From Clostridium fallax (GTDB lineage Bacteria > Bacillota > Clostridia > Clostridiales > Clostridiaceae): DNA of 64,000 nucleotides. Location of the stretch: NCBI RefSeq assembly GCF_900129365.1, contig NZ_FQVM01000010.1, forward strand, positions 28,278 to 92,277. Direction: 5' to 3'. The notes beneath the pieces were generated by a model, which saw only the letters and a program-made list of their open reading frames with translations, was not told where the DNA came from and did no database searches. Positions 7,915-17,070 of this stretch are shown here, one piece after another. Within the stretch, counting starts at the first letter, position 1. Each line of letters begins with the position of its first letter. The translations under genes were made by a program, and so were the position numbers.

Positions 7915-9060
7915 ATGAGATGTAGATCATTAATTATAATATTAGGACAACATAACGAAGAAGGTATATTAGCCGCTGCTAAGTATATGCCAGAACGTAT
8001 AATTTTTATATATAAAAGGAATCAATATACACAAGAGCAACTTCAAAAAATAAATCAGTGTTATTTAAAAAGATTTTCTTTTTTAAAGGTTTTTAATAAT
8101 TGTATAGAAAAAATAGATATTAATAGTATAAATAATATTTTAAGAGAGCAAAAATCTGAAGAAACAATTATTTCTTTAAATGGAGCAGATAAACTTACTT
8201 CATTAATCTTTCTAAATCAATCAAAACAATATAATATACAATGTATTTATATAAATATAGAAAAGGAATCTTTATTAACATTTAAAGATAATAACATAAA
8301 TATAACAAAACAAAATTTTTTGGATTTAGGAGTAAAAGATGTTATAGAGAGTCTTGGTGGTTCTATTATATTAGAAGGTACAGATTTAAGTCATTGTGAG
8401 TCAATACAAGCTTTAACAAAAATAATAGCAAATAATCAAGAAGAATGGCAAACAGTTAAATACAGAATTTCAGATAAAGAAGTTTTTATCCATGATGAGA
8501 GTAATCCAACTATAATAAAAATAAATTTAAGATTTTTACCTAAAAAAGAAATAAAAACATATATAAAAATATTAAATATTTTAAAAGAATTCAAAGAGAT
8601 AGATTATGAATATATAGGAGAACATATAAGGGTAAGATTTTTAACTACTTATATTAAAAGCTTTATATTTAAAAGTGGCTCTTGGCTTGAAGTTTTTACA
8701 AAAAATATAGTAGAAGAAATAGAAAAAGTAGATGATGTAAAAAATAGTGTATTATTTTTATGGAATGATTATAAAAAGAGAGTTAAAAATGAGTTAGATG
8801 TAGTTGCTATAAAAGATTCTTTATTAATATGCATATCTTGTAAGGATAGTGCAAAATATGATGATGTTGCTCTTAATGAGTTAAATGTGTATGCAAATCA
8901 ATTAGGTGGTAGAAAGGTTATAAAAATACTAGTTGCAACTAAAAAGCCATTAAAGGGATCTATTATAGATAGAGCAAAGGAAATGGATATTAATCTTATA
9001 ATTTATGATGGTAATATAGATAGGTTTAAGAAAAATATAGAAGAAGCTATTAAAGTATAA
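7915..9060 (+). CDS. DUF1887 family CARF nuclease (Card1-like), orphan
   Basis: Resembles the DUF1887/Card1 family: an N-terminal CARF domain that senses cyclic oligoadenylate made by type III CRISPR systems, and a C-terminal PD-(D/E)xK nuclease that then cuts nucleic acid. Length (381 residues) fits. Residues 1-145 look like the Rossmann-type CARF fold. The nuclease region shows GSWLE (Glu259), NELDV (Glu293, Asp295) and ISCK (Lys310). The position before Cys-Lys is Ser308 rather than Glu, a variant I recall from other DUF1887 proteins. RBS AGGAGG precedes the ATG. No cas gene or CRISPR array is in the window, so its trigger is unknown here. Confidence 0.82.
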   Translation: MRCRSLIIILGQHNEEGILAAAKYMPERIIFIYKRNQYTQEQLQKINQCYLKRFSFLKVFNNCIEKIDINSINNILREQKSEETIISLNGADKLTSLIFLNQSKQYNIQCIYINIEKESLLTFKDNNINITKQNFLDLGVKDVIESLGGSIILEGTDLSHCESIQALTKIIANNQEEWQTVKYRISDKEVFIHDESNPTIIKINLRFLPKKEIKTYIKILNILKEFKEIDYEYIGEHIRVRFLTTYIKSFIFKSGSWLEVFTKNIVEEIEKVDDVKNSVLFLWNDYKKRVKNELDVVAIKDSLLICISCKDSAKYDDVALNELNVYANQLGGRKVIKILVATKKPLKGSIIDRAKEMDINLIIYDGNIDRFKKNIEEAIKV

Positions 9061-9123
9061 AAAATAATATGTAATAAAAATTTATATAAAGATATAAGTA
9101 ATTTAAATTATATATTTTATAGT

Positions 9124-9164
9124 TATAAAAATAAAACAGTAGATAATGTTAAGTTATCTACTGT
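9124..9164 (-). terminator. Rho-independent terminator of psd
   Basis: ACAGTAGATAA pairs with TTATCTACTGT. The T-rich tail is on the minus strand (A run on the plus strand), so it mainly serves psd. Confidence 0.85.
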
Positions 9165-9184
9165 TCATTGTTTAAAATAATTAA

Positions 9185-10081
9185 TTACTTTGAAATAATC
9201 TTTTTACCGATTGATTCTCCCATTAAAACTTTTGTTTCATACCCTAAAGATGATTGGTTTATAATATCTTCATCTATCTTTATAGTACCTTTTTTAAAGA
9301 AAAGAATTGTAGTAGATCCTCCAAATTTAAAATATCCCTTTTCATCACCCTTTTTTATAGGTGTATTAGGATTATAAGTTTGTATTATTGTACCAACACA
9401 GGTTGCTCCAACTTCTACATGAATTATATCATCAAAGTTTTCAGATTTAAAAATACACCATTCTCTTTTATTTTGACAAAAAAGCTTAGGTATACTGTTT
9501 AAAGCTATTGGATTTACGGAATAATAATTTCCTTTTATTTTTTTGGTTTCTTCACAAATACCATTATCTACAAAATGAAATCTATGATAGTCTAAAGGAC
9601 ATAATCTTAAGATTAAACAAGTTCCGCCTTCATAATTTTTTGCTACATCATAGTCATTTATTAATTCTTTTAATGAATAAGTTAATCCCTTTATTTGAAC
9701 TATTTTATTTAAGTCTATATTATCTATAACAGTTAATCTTCCATCACCAGGAGATACTAATATATTTTTATCCATATCTACAGGTCTAGCAGAAGGTTTT
9801 AATTTTCTAGTGAAGAAATCGTTGAAATTTTTAAAGTCATTTATTTTATTTTTTGAAATAGACATATCTATATTGAAATCATTTATAAAAGGAGCTATTT
9901 TCTTTTTACTCATAGGACTATCACAAAAAGAGCCATAAAACTTAGAAAAAAGTTTTTTCTTTACAAAAAGCTCTGTAAATCCTTTACCAATAGGAGAATT
10001 ATAGGACCATTCTATATATTTTTTTCCTGCTATGCTTTCTATTTCATAATCCTTTGTTTTTCTATCATATACTTTAATCAT
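9185..10081 (-). CDS. psd: Phosphatidylserine decarboxylase proenzyme
   Basis: Makes phosphatidylethanolamine from phosphatidylserine at the membrane. It is a self-cleaving pyruvoyl enzyme: the site is [11 protein letters not shown] near the C terminus, where the Ser of GGST becomes the pyruvoyl group. Other family blocks are [22 protein letters not shown] and [11 protein letters not shown]. The 298-residue length fits the Firmicute class. I start it at the ATG at 10081 behind GAGGGA, not at the GTG four codons upstream. No pssA neighbour is present. Confidence 0.93.
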   Translation of the reverse strand: MIKVYDRKTKDYEIESIAGKKYIEWSYNSPIGKGFTELFVKKKLFSKFYGSFCDSPMSKKKIAPFINDFNIDMSISKNKINDFKNFNDFFTRKLKPSARPVDMDKNILVSPGDGRLTVIDNIDLNKIVQIKGLTYSLKELINDYDVAKNYEGGTCLILRLCPLDYHRFHFVDNGICEETKKIKGNYYSVNPIALNSIPKLFCQNKREWCIFKSENFDDIIHVEVGATCVGTIIQTYNPNTPIKKGDEKGYFKFGGSTTILFFKKGTIKIDEDIINQSSLGYETKVLMGESIGKKIISK

Positions 10082-10320
10082 AATTTCCCTCACTTAAAAT
10101 CAAATAATAAGATTATTTTATCACATTCTTTGAATTAAAATAACAGTAAAAGAGATTATAAAGTAAATATTAAGATATAATTAAGAATTTTATAATTAAT
10201 AAAATTCAAAGAAAAAGTTAATATTGTTAAGAATGTTAAAAAGAGTTATTCTATAAGAAATAATTTATAAATAAAGTTTAATGTTAAATCTAGCTACAAA
10301 ATCAATATGGAGTGATATAA

Positions 10321-10893
10321 ATGAATAAAACTAAGAAATCTATTATAGAAGCCGCTATAAATATTTTTTCAAAGAGAGGATACAATGGAGCAACCATTGA
10401 TGAGATAGTATTAGAGGCAGGAGTTGTAAAGGGAACATTATACTATCATTTTAAAAGCAAGGAAGAAATTTTTAATTTTATAATAGATGAAGGCATAAAA
10501 GTATTGCAGAATCACCTGAAGGATATAGATAATGAAAATATTGATCCTTTAGAAAAATTAAAGAATATATGTAGAATTCAATTAACTATGTTATATAAAA
10601 ATAAAGAATTTTTTAGAGTTTTAATAAGTCAATTATGGGGACAAGAAATTAGGCAATTACAAATTAGAACAAGACTTTTAGATTATTTTAAAGAGATAGA
10701 AATTTATATAAAAGAGGCTATGGATGAAGGATTGATAAAAAAGGGAGATGCTAATTTTATGGCTCATACTTTTTTTGGTGTATTGATATCCTCAGCAGTA
10801 TATGAAATATTTACTATAGATAAAGTTGATTTAGATAAAGTAATAAATAATCTAATAGATGTTAGTTTTTATGGGTTAATAGGTAAAAATTAA
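10321..10893 (+). CDS. TetR/AcrR family regulator
   Basis: DNA-binding repressor. The N-terminal helix-turn-helix is canonical (AAINIFSKRGYNGATIDEIV, then GVVKGTLYYHFKSKEEIF, residues 11-53). The C-terminal ligand/dimer domain is generic and has a long helix-rich region ending at residue 190. GGAGTG lies at normal distance before the ATG. It sits upstream of, and on the same strand as, the ECF-S/pdxK pair, from which it is separated by a terminator and a GC-rich palindrome. Its ligand and targets are unknown. Confidence 0.88.
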   Translation: MNKTKKSIIEAAINIFSKRGYNGATIDEIVLEAGVVKGTLYYHFKSKEEIFNFIIDEGIKVLQNHLKDIDNENIDPLEKLKNICRIQLTMLYKNKEFFRVLISQLWGQEIRQLQIRTRLLDYFKEIEIYIKEAMDEGLIKKGDANFMAHTFFGVLISSAVYEIFTIDKVDLDKVINNLIDVSFYGLIGKN

Positions 10894-10899
10894 TATTTT

Positions 10900-10936
10900 A
10901 AAGGAGCCATCTTAGGTATATAGGAGGCTCCTTTTA
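10900..10936 (+). terminator. Rho-independent terminator of the tetR gene
   Basis: AAAGGAGCC pairs with GGCTCCTTT, then T residues. Confidence 0.9.
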
Positions 10937-10958
10937 TATTATATATTATAAAAGGTAT

Positions 10959-10972
10959 ATGTACCGGTACAT
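10959..10972. promoter_or_regulatory. Perfect 14-bp palindrome upstream of the ECF-S/pdxK operon
   Basis: ATGTACCGGTACAT is an operator-like dyad, unusually GC-rich for this region. It lies just upstream of a possible promoter (TTTAAG at 10977 and TATAAT at 10999). It is a candidate site for the TetR protein encoded just upstream or for another regulator. Confidence 0.55.
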
Positions 10973-11047
10973 TTGATTTAAGGGAATTGTAGAAATAATA
11001 TAATAATATACATAGATTGATATATTAGTTTTAAGGAGGTAATTTAT

Positions 11048-11578
11048 ATGAAGGTTAAAAGATTAGTAAGAATAGGATTGTTTGCAGCATTATGCTTTAT
11101 AGGAACTTATATACATATACCAATAGTTTTTGGTGGATATAATTCAATGATTCATTTAGGTACTACTATGATATTTTTATCAGCTATACTTTTAGGTCCT
11201 GATGCTGGTATTTCAGCAGGAATAGGTTGTGCTCTTTTTGATGCTATGGATCCTAAATTTGCAGCCTATATTATACCGACTCTTATAATAAAGGGACTTA
11301 CAGGGTATGTAGCAGGGAAAATTGCTTTCTATCATAATAATAATGGTAATAATAACAAATTAAATATATTAGCATTTATATCTGGAGGTCTAGTTTCATT
11401 GTTTGGATATTTTATAGCTAATTGGATATTTTTCAAGGGATGGATAGGAGCTGTATTAGGATTAAGCACATCAATAATAACTACAATAATAGGTGTTTTA
11501 ATTACAATTCCATTAGCTATTATAATAAAACCTTTAGTGATAAGAAGTGGAGTACAACTATTTAATGGAGGTAGATAA
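11048..11578 (+). CDS. ECF transporter S component, probably vitamin B6
   Basis: Substrate-binding membrane subunit (S component) of a group II ECF vitamin importer, which borrows a shared EcfAA'T module encoded elsewhere. It has about six hydrophobic segments in 176 residues and a conserved N-terminal block (VRIGLFAALCFIGTYIHIP). The strong clue is context. The next gene, a pyridoxal/pyridoxamine-type kinase, starts one base after this stop and its ribosome site lies inside this gene, so the two are translationally coupled. Pyridoxine, pyridoxal or pyridoxamine is the inferred substrate; thiamin precursors are the alternative. AAGGAGG precedes the ATG. Confidence 0.82.
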   Translation: MKVKRLVRIGLFAALCFIGTYIHIPIVFGGYNSMIHLGTTMIFLSAILLGPDAGISAGIGCALFDAMDPKFAAYIIPTLIIKGLTGYVAGKIAFYHNNNGNNNKLNILAFISGGLVSLFGYFIANWIFFKGWIGAVLGLSTSIITTIIGVLITIPLAIIIKPLVIRSGVQLFNGGR

Positions 11579-11579
11579 G

Positions 11580-12404
11580 ATGAAAAAGCCAGTTAAAAGA
11601 GTTATGGCAATACATGATTTATGCGGGTATGGAAGAGCTGCCCTTATGAATATAATTCCAATAATGGCTTATAAGGAGATAGAGGTTTGTCCTGTTCCTA
11701 CTATGGTTTTATCAACACACACAGGAGGTTTTGGAACTGTAGCAAAGCAAGGATTAAATGATTTTATGGAAAGAAATTTTAATCATTGGAAAGAGTTAAA
11801 GTTAGAGTTCGATTGTGTTTATACAGGATATCTCGGTGGGATAAATGAACTTAAAATTACAGAAAAATTTATAAAAGAATTTAAAAATCGAAATAATTTA
11901 ATAGTGGTTGATCCAGTTTTTGGAGATAACCATAAATTATATTCTAACATGGAGATGGACATGGTAGAAGGAATAAGAAATTTAATAAAATATAGTGATG
12001 TAATAACTCCTAATTATACTGAAGCCTGTTATTTAGTTGGATTAGATCCAAAGGAACCTGCTAATTCTATAAGAATAAATAAGTTAATTAAGGGTTTAAA
12101 AGATTTAGGTTCCTATAGAGGGATTATAACAAGTATTGAAAAAGAGAATGAGTTAGGAGTTATATGGTATGAAAATGATGATGATTATAAAAGTTACTTT
12201 AATAAAAGGTGTCTAAAATCTTATGGAGGTACAGGTGATATATTTACATCAGCACTTATAAGTTATTATATAAATGGTGAAACTTTTGATGATTCTGTTA
12301 TGAAGGCTATGGACTTTGTAGTTAATTGTATCAAAGTAAGTTCTCAATATGATTACAATACTAGAGAAGGAATATTAATAGAAAAATCTTTAAGTTTACT
12401 GTAA
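11580..12404 (+). CDS. Pyridoxamine/pyridoxal kinase family protein
   Basis: Ribokinase-superfamily kinase that phosphorylates vitamin B6 vitamers to trap and activate them after uptake. Visible are the N-terminal RVMAIHDLCGYGRAAL, the VVDPVFGDNHKLY block, DVITPNYTEA, and the catalytic anion-hole motif YGGTGDIFTSAL with its Asp base. The 274-residue length matches PdxY/PdxK-like enzymes. The start is the ATG at 11580, preceded by GGAGG inside the S-component gene. A hydroxymethylpyrimidine kinase role is less likely given the PdxY-like N terminus. Confidence 0.87.
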   Translation: MKKPVKRVMAIHDLCGYGRAALMNIIPIMAYKEIEVCPVPTMVLSTHTGGFGTVAKQGLNDFMERNFNHWKELKLEFDCVYTGYLGGINELKITEKFIKEFKNRNNLIVVDPVFGDNHKLYSNMEMDMVEGIRNLIKYSDVITPNYTEACYLVGLDPKEPANSIRINKLIKGLKDLGSYRGIITSIEKENELGVIWYENDDDYKSYFNKRCLKSYGGTGDIFTSALISYYINGETFDDSVMKAMDFVVNCIKVSSQYDYNTREGILIEKSLSLL

Positions 12405-12476
12405 AAATCCCCTTAAGAAGTTATATGTTGACAATGGCATATGTAAGTTTTAAAATATATATTGTGTCGCTGTTAA

Positions 12477-12551
12477 GTCCTCATAGTTCAATGGATAGAA
12501 CAATCCCCTCTTAAGGGATAAATGTAGGTTCGATTCCTACTGGGGATACCA
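12477..12551 (+). tRNA. tRNA-Lys (anticodon CTT)
   Basis: A complete 75-base cloverleaf with CCA. The acceptor GTCCTCA pairs with TGGGGAT, the D arm is GTTC/GAAC, the anticodon loop is CTCTTAA between ATCCC and GGGAT, and the T loop is TTCGATT. Confidence 0.93.
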
Positions 12552-12561
12552 TATAATTTTA

Positions 12562-12596
12562 AAAATGCTTTAGTGAGATTGCTAAAGCATTTTTTA
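12562..12596 (+). terminator. Rho-independent terminator of tRNA-Lys
   Basis: AAAATGCTTTAG pairs with CTAAAGCATTTT, then a T run. Confidence 0.92.
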
Positions 12597-13236
12597 TATA
12601 AAATATTATTTATTATTGATAAATTATCAGTAGTTTGTTGTAAATAAATTTCAATCCACATAATTAATAGTATATTTATAAATTATAATTATTATATTGT
12701 ATATATATAAAATTAATTAATAAATTCCATAAGTTTTTCAATAGCAAAATATTAATAGAAGTAATATCATATCATGTATAGAATTATATAATTAACCTAT
12801 CTTTTTCAAGAATAAAAATTCCCTATAAAATTTAATGGATAGTACATAGGAATATTTCATTTTTTCATAATAATTAAAATTATCTTAATAAATTTATATT
12901 AAGATAATTTTGTCATCTTTTATAAGAAAATATAAAATATAATCAATGCGTAAAAATTACTTATATATTTTTATTAAATTTATAATTTTAAAAAGCATAT
13001 AGGTAAATATATATTTATAATATAAGAAAAATAGATTGGATTTCATTAATAAATAAGAGTAATATCAAATTATAAATTGTTAAAAAAAACACAATTTAAT
13101 ATATAGTAATTTAAATATTTTGTGTAAAAAAATAAATAATATATAAGCTAAAATAATTGTTTATGATAATCTAAAGGATATCATAAGGCTTTAAATTACA
13201 TAAAGTATAAAGATTAATTTTAGGGGTATGGGATTT
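12597..13236. other. Long A+T-rich intergenic region with one inverted repeat
   Basis: No gene was recognised in about 640 bases. At 12876-12911 a 15-bp perfect inverted repeat (AAAATTATCTTAATA and its complement, 6-base loop) could form a hairpin. It has no good T run. The rest shows no motif that I can support. Confidence 0.55.
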
Positions 13237-14025
13237 ATGAGTATAATTTACTTTTTTGTTTGCTTATGTTCATGTATAGTTGGAGCTATAAGTGGTATAG
13301 GTGGAGGAGTTATTATAAAACCTATACTTGATGCTTTAGGAATTTTAAATGTATCAACTATAAGTTTTTTATCAGGATGTACAGTACTAGCAATGACTAG
13401 TATGACATTATTTAGAAGTAGAAACTCTACTGTGAAAATTGATAAAAGAAAGGGAACTTTACTAGCTGTTGGTGGTGCTATTGGAGGAATAATAGGAAAG
13501 TATATTTTTGATATCATAAAAGTAAGTTATGGAAATGGAGCTGTTGTTGGAGCATCACAGTCTATGTTGTTGGTTATAGTAACTATAGGAGTTCTTATTT
13601 TTAGTTTAAATAAAAGTAAATGTAAGGTGTATAACATAGAAAATAATATAGTTTGTATTATAATAGGATTTTTTTTAGGTTCAATATCAGCATTTATGGG
13701 AATAGGTGGGGGTCCAATTAATCTTGCTATTTTATACTTGTTATTTTCAATGAATAGTAAGACTGCAGCTCTTAATTCAATATATATAATTTTCTTTTCA
13801 CAACTAACAAGTTTATTATTCACAATATTTAGAGGTAAGGTTCCAAATTTTAGCTGGTATGTATGTATCTTTATGTTAGCTGGAGGTTTATTAGGCGGAA
13901 CAATAGGGCCTATGATTTCTAAGAAGCTATCATTAAAGGGAGTAGATAAAGTTTATACAACATTAGTTTTTATTGTAATAGCTATTAGTATTTATAATTT
14001 TGTAGGATACTTAGGGAAAATATAA
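13237..14025 (+). CDS. TSUP (TauE/SafE) family permease
   Basis: Membrane permease of the TauE/SafE/YfcA family, whose members move sulfite, sulfonates or other organic anions. It has about eight hydrophobic segments and the internal duplication typical of the family: GAISGIGGGVIIKP in the first half and AFMGIGGGPINLAI in the second, both with the GxGGG core. The start is the ATG at 13237; the ATG at 13228 is only one base from the AGGGG ribosome site and therefore unlikely. It is monocistronic and the substrate is unknown. Confidence 0.87.
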   Translation: MSIIYFFVCLCSCIVGAISGIGGGVIIKPILDALGILNVSTISFLSGCTVLAMTSMTLFRSRNSTVKIDKRKGTLLAVGGAIGGIIGKYIFDIIKVSYGNGAVVGASQSMLLVIVTIGVLIFSLNKSKCKVYNIENNIVCIIIGFFLGSISAFMGIGGGPINLAILYLLFSMNSKTAALNSIYIIFFSQLTSLLFTIFRGKVPNFSWYVCIFMLAGGLLGGTIGPMISKKLSLKGVDKVYTTLVFIVIAISIYNFVGYLGKI

Positions 14026-14320
14026 AATTTTAAATATAATAAAAAGTAAGATTTAACATATTAATTAGCCTATGTATTGGTCACAATATTATTATTCTTT
14101 AGGGATACAAAAAGCTCCTATAATAATTTTTAAAGTTAATGACAGTCTTTTATGACTTAATTATTTAGGCAATATTTATCAGGTTAAAGCTTATTATAAA
14201 AAGAGATTATTTAAATAATTTTTTTATGTATATGGTAAAAGGATCATATATTTTACAACTTATTTTTTTATATTTAATATATATAAGTAATTTAAAATTT
14301 TTATAGGATTAATTTCAATA
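14026..14320. other. Intergenic region
   Basis: 295 A+T-rich bases without a recognisable gene, tRNA or motif. A strong bidirectional terminator follows. Confidence 0.55.
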
Positions 14321-14362
14321 AAAAAGGAGTGTATTAAAAATACTTTTAATACACTCCTTTTT
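14321..14362 (-). terminator. Bidirectional Rho-independent terminator
   Basis: A near-perfect 19-bp stem (AAAAAGGAGTGTATTAAAA and complement) with a 4-base loop has T runs on both strands. It ends the MFS gene on the minus strand. Confidence 0.93.
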
Positions 14363-14374
14363 ATATAGTTTAAA

Positions 14375-16099
14375 TCATTTTATAATTTTTTTAGTTTTGT
14401 TTGAAAGAAATAAGGTAAATATTAAAGCTATTAAAGCTATTATTGCTGCACATAAAAATAAATTACGGAATCCCATATTTAAAACATGTTGAAAAGTATT
14501 TTCTATTGCAGCTTTTGCTCCATCTAATGAATTAAAATAATTACTTTGAATTTTATTTACCATCATATCTGGAGTAGTTCCAGGAGGTAATTGAGAATTA
14601 GAAAAATTTTGTTTTAATATAGGTGTCATTTTATCCATCATTGAATGAGAAAAGTTTTTAATTACATCAAATATTGTATTAACATCAGCATTTTGAAATG
14701 CTTTAGCCATCTCAGCTCCACTACTTCCACTAAACATTGAATTAGCAGAGTTTTGAGCCATACCAGGTATATCTAGTTTTGGCATAACTGCTTGGATTTT
14801 ACTAGGCATTTTTTGTGCTGCATCTGATATAAAGTTTACTAATATATTAGGGGAAACAGCAACACCTACAGATCTTATAAGTGATAGAGTTGATTGTGCT
14901 GAACCAGCTTCACTAGGATCTACATAAGATTGCATTAAGTAATTTAAAGGAGTTCCCATAGTAAAGCCCATACCTAGTCCGCAAAATAATAATCCTATTA
15001 TTAATGAAGCCATTCCAGGATGAGATGTTGTATATAAGGCTAATATTAATGAACCTAATATAGTAGATGAAAAACCTAATAATAAAAGAGCTTTAGCAGA
15101 AAATTTGTCTATAAATTTACCACCTATAGGAGCAGCTATTCCAGAGAATATAGCCATTAGTGTTACTAAATATCCACCAGAGCCAACTTTTAATCTTAGC
15201 ACATTTTCACCAAATTGAGGTACAAAGACTGTACCCATCATTCCGCATCCAACTAAAAAGCTTAATAATAAAGTTATAGCTATTTGTCTATCTGTAAAAT
15301 ATTTCAAGTTTATAATAGGATCTTCTGCTTTTTTCTCAACCATAATGAATAATGGTAGTATTATTATAAAGGCGATTAAATAGGGATAAACATCTACAGA
15401 TTTTAAACTATTAAAAAAGTCATGAAATTTTAAATTTGTTATTCCATACATTAAAGAAAGTATTGTTAAACTGGCTAAAACGCTTCCTAAAATGTCCATC
15501 TTCTTTGAAGGATGTAATATTCCTTCGTCCTTAACTATTAAAGATACTATTATTACGAAAATGCAAATAGGAATATTTATAAAGAATAAAAATCCCCAAT
15601 CTTTATCTCCAAAGGTATCAAGTATAAATGAACCTACAGTAGGTCCTAGTGTTGTAGCGATACCATACATAGCACCTACTAATCCTAAAGCAGAACCTCT
15701 TTTTTCAATAGGAAAACTTTCTCCTATGTAAGCAGTAGCAATTGGCATTATGCCACCACCACCTATAGCTTGTATAACTCTAGCTCCTAAAAATAATCCA
15801 TAGTTATCTGTAAAACTAGAAAGTCCGCATAGTAGAGAACCTATGCCAAATATTAATATACTTATTGTAAATATTTTCTTTTTACCTAGTCTATCAGAAA
15901 TTTTACCAGCTATAGGCATTGAAACAGCATAAGTAAGGGTATAAATAGTTACTATCCATATACTTGCAGTATCTGATATTTTGAATCCATCAGCTATAAC
16001 AGTACGGGCTGGAGATACTATTCCAGTATCTAAGGCCCCTATAAATATACCTAATAAAAATATTACAAGTAACAGATTTCTACTTTTATTTTTTTCCAT
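14375..16099 (-). CDS. DHA2-family drug efflux transporter (MFS, 14 TM)
   Basis: Proton-driven multidrug exporter of the EmrB/QacA type. There are about 14 hydrophobic segments in 574 residues. Motif A is GKISDRLGKKKIF after the second segment, motif C-like GPTVGSFILD lies in segment 5, and the opening FLGIFIGALDTGIVSPA is typical of DHA2. An unusual Met/Ser/Gln-rich extracytoplasmic loop of about 110 residues lies before the last segment. The start is the ATG at 16099 behind AAGGAG. The upstream tetR gene on the same strand, and an operator-like dyad directly before the ribosome site, point to repression relieved by a drug. Confidence 0.92.
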   Translation of the reverse strand: MEKNKSRNLLLVIFLLGIFIGALDTGIVSPARTVIADGFKISDTASIWIVTIYTLTYAVSMPIAGKISDRLGKKKIFTISILIFGIGSLLCGLSSFTDNYGLFLGARVIQAIGGGGIMPIATAYIGESFPIEKRGSALGLVGAMYGIATTLGPTVGSFILDTFGDKDWGFLFFINIPICIFVIIVSLIVKDEGILHPSKKMDILGSVLASLTILSLMYGITNLKFHDFFNSLKSVDVYPYLIAFIIILPLFIMVEKKAEDPIINLKYFTDRQIAITLLLSFLVGCGMMGTVFVPQFGENVLRLKVGSGGYLVTLMAIFSGIAAPIGGKFIDKFSAKALLLLGFSSTILGSLILALYTTSHPGMASLIIGLLFCGLGMGFTMGTPLNYLMQSYVDPSEAGSAQSTLSLIRSVGVAVSPNILVNFISDAAQKMPSKIQAVMPKLDIPGMAQNSANSMFSGSSGAEMAKAFQNADVNTIFDVIKNFSHSMMDKMTPILKQNFSNSQLPPGTTPDMMVNKIQSNYFNSLDGAKAAIENTFQHVLNMGFRNLFLCAAIIALIALIFTLFLSNKTKKIIK

Positions 16100-16112
16100 A
16101 ACTTTCTCCTTT

Positions 16113-16128
16113 CTGAACATTGTTCATA
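16113..16128. promoter_or_regulatory. TetR operator candidate before the efflux gene
   Basis: CTGAACATTGTTCATA contains the 13-bp palindrome TGAACATTGTTCA. A related copy lies before the tetR gene (16761-16776). On the coding strand the two read TATGAACAATGTTCAG and TATGAACATAGTTCGT. Confidence 0.7.
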
Positions 16129-16208
16129 AAATGTTAAATAAATAGTACTCTTTATTTAGAATTAATTTACAAATGTAATTAATCTATTAAGAATACTTTA
16201 AGTTTTAA

Positions 16209-16742
16209 TTAGAATTTAAAGGAATTATATAAATCTTCAAAAGTAATATCTTTTTCTTTAGCTATGAATATTATATTATTTAATAGTATTTTTGATAATT
16301 TATCACAAGTTAAAGAAGGATTTATATCACCTTTATTTTTATGATAAATAAGAGTTTTATTTATAGCTTCGCAAACGGGATATAATATTTCTTTATTATG
16401 ACTACATTTTTTACCTTTAGATACAAGCATTAGAAATGTAGTCATATAATTATTAAGAAATAAATCTATATCATTATATATAATTTTTAGTTTATATTTT
16501 AAAGTATAATCTGGAGAATTAATTATTTTATTAAATGGTATTAAAGCTTTGGCCCAGTCTGTTCTTATTATTTCTATAATTAATTTATCTTTATTAGAAA
16601 AATAATTATAAAAAGTACCTATACCTATATTACAGTTTTTAGCTAATGTTCTTATGTTAAGACAATCATAACCATAATTAGTTAATACTTTTTTACCTTC
16701 TTCTAAAATATTTTCTCTTATATTGGGTAATATTTTTGGCAT
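16209..16742 (-). CDS. TetR family repressor of the adjacent efflux pump
   Basis: TetR-type repressor of 177 residues. The helix-turn-helix is NIRTLAKNCNIGIGTFYNYFSNKDKLI (residues about 29-55). The C-terminal domain is Ile/Lys/Asn-rich and divergent. I use the ATG at 16742 (MPKILPNIRENIL) because GGAGAC lies about ten bases before it; longer in-frame starts would run into the operator. The order tetR-efflux gene on one strand, with matching dyads in both leaders, supports autoregulation and control of the transporter. Confidence 0.9.
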   Translation of the reverse strand: MPKILPNIRENILEEGKKVLTNYGYDCLNIRTLAKNCNIGIGTFYNYFSNKDKLIIEIIRTDWAKALIPFNKIINSPDYTLKYKLKIIYNDIDLFLNNYMTTFLMLVSKGKKCSHNKEILYPVCEAINKTLIYHKNKGDINPSLTCDKLSKILLNNIIFIAKEKDITFEDLYNSFKF

Positions 16743-16760
16743 AATAAAAAAGTCTCCTTT

Positions 16761-16776
16761 ACGAACTATGTTCATA
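16761..16776. promoter_or_regulatory. TetR operator candidate before the tetR gene
   Basis: ACGAACTATGTTCATA is the degenerate partner of the site at 16113. It lies just upstream of the tetR ribosome site, as expected for autoregulation. Confidence 0.65.
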
Positions 16777-17070
16777 GTATAAAACAATGATTAATAAAAA
16801 ACAATATAAAAACAAATATATAACAGAATTGTAATAGTAATTTTATTTTTGTAAAATACTTATAATATATAAGGAATATTTATATATTATAAGGACATAA
16901 ATGTATTAGAGAGTGTTAATTAAAGATTATAATAAGAAATAAATTCTATAAAAATATATTTAAAAAATATTTTAAATACTTTATATTAAATTAAATTTTA
17001 AAAACTTATAACCTTTATTAAGTATGATATAATAATAATATAAATTTTAGAAAATAGGAGAGTGGTGTTT

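Noticed and set aside
12876..12911. Hairpin as a terminator or the edge of a mobile element
   Set aside because: The stem is all A/T apart from two pairs, has no T run and no transposase or partner repeat nearby. Kept only as a note in the intergenic entry.
15492..15731. Plus-strand open frame inside the DHA2 transporter
   Set aside because: It is antisense to a well-supported gene, has no ribosome site and no family features. Similar antisense frames at 9168-9729, 13248-13823, 16998-17549, 20725-21094 and 25761-26123 were dropped for the same reason.
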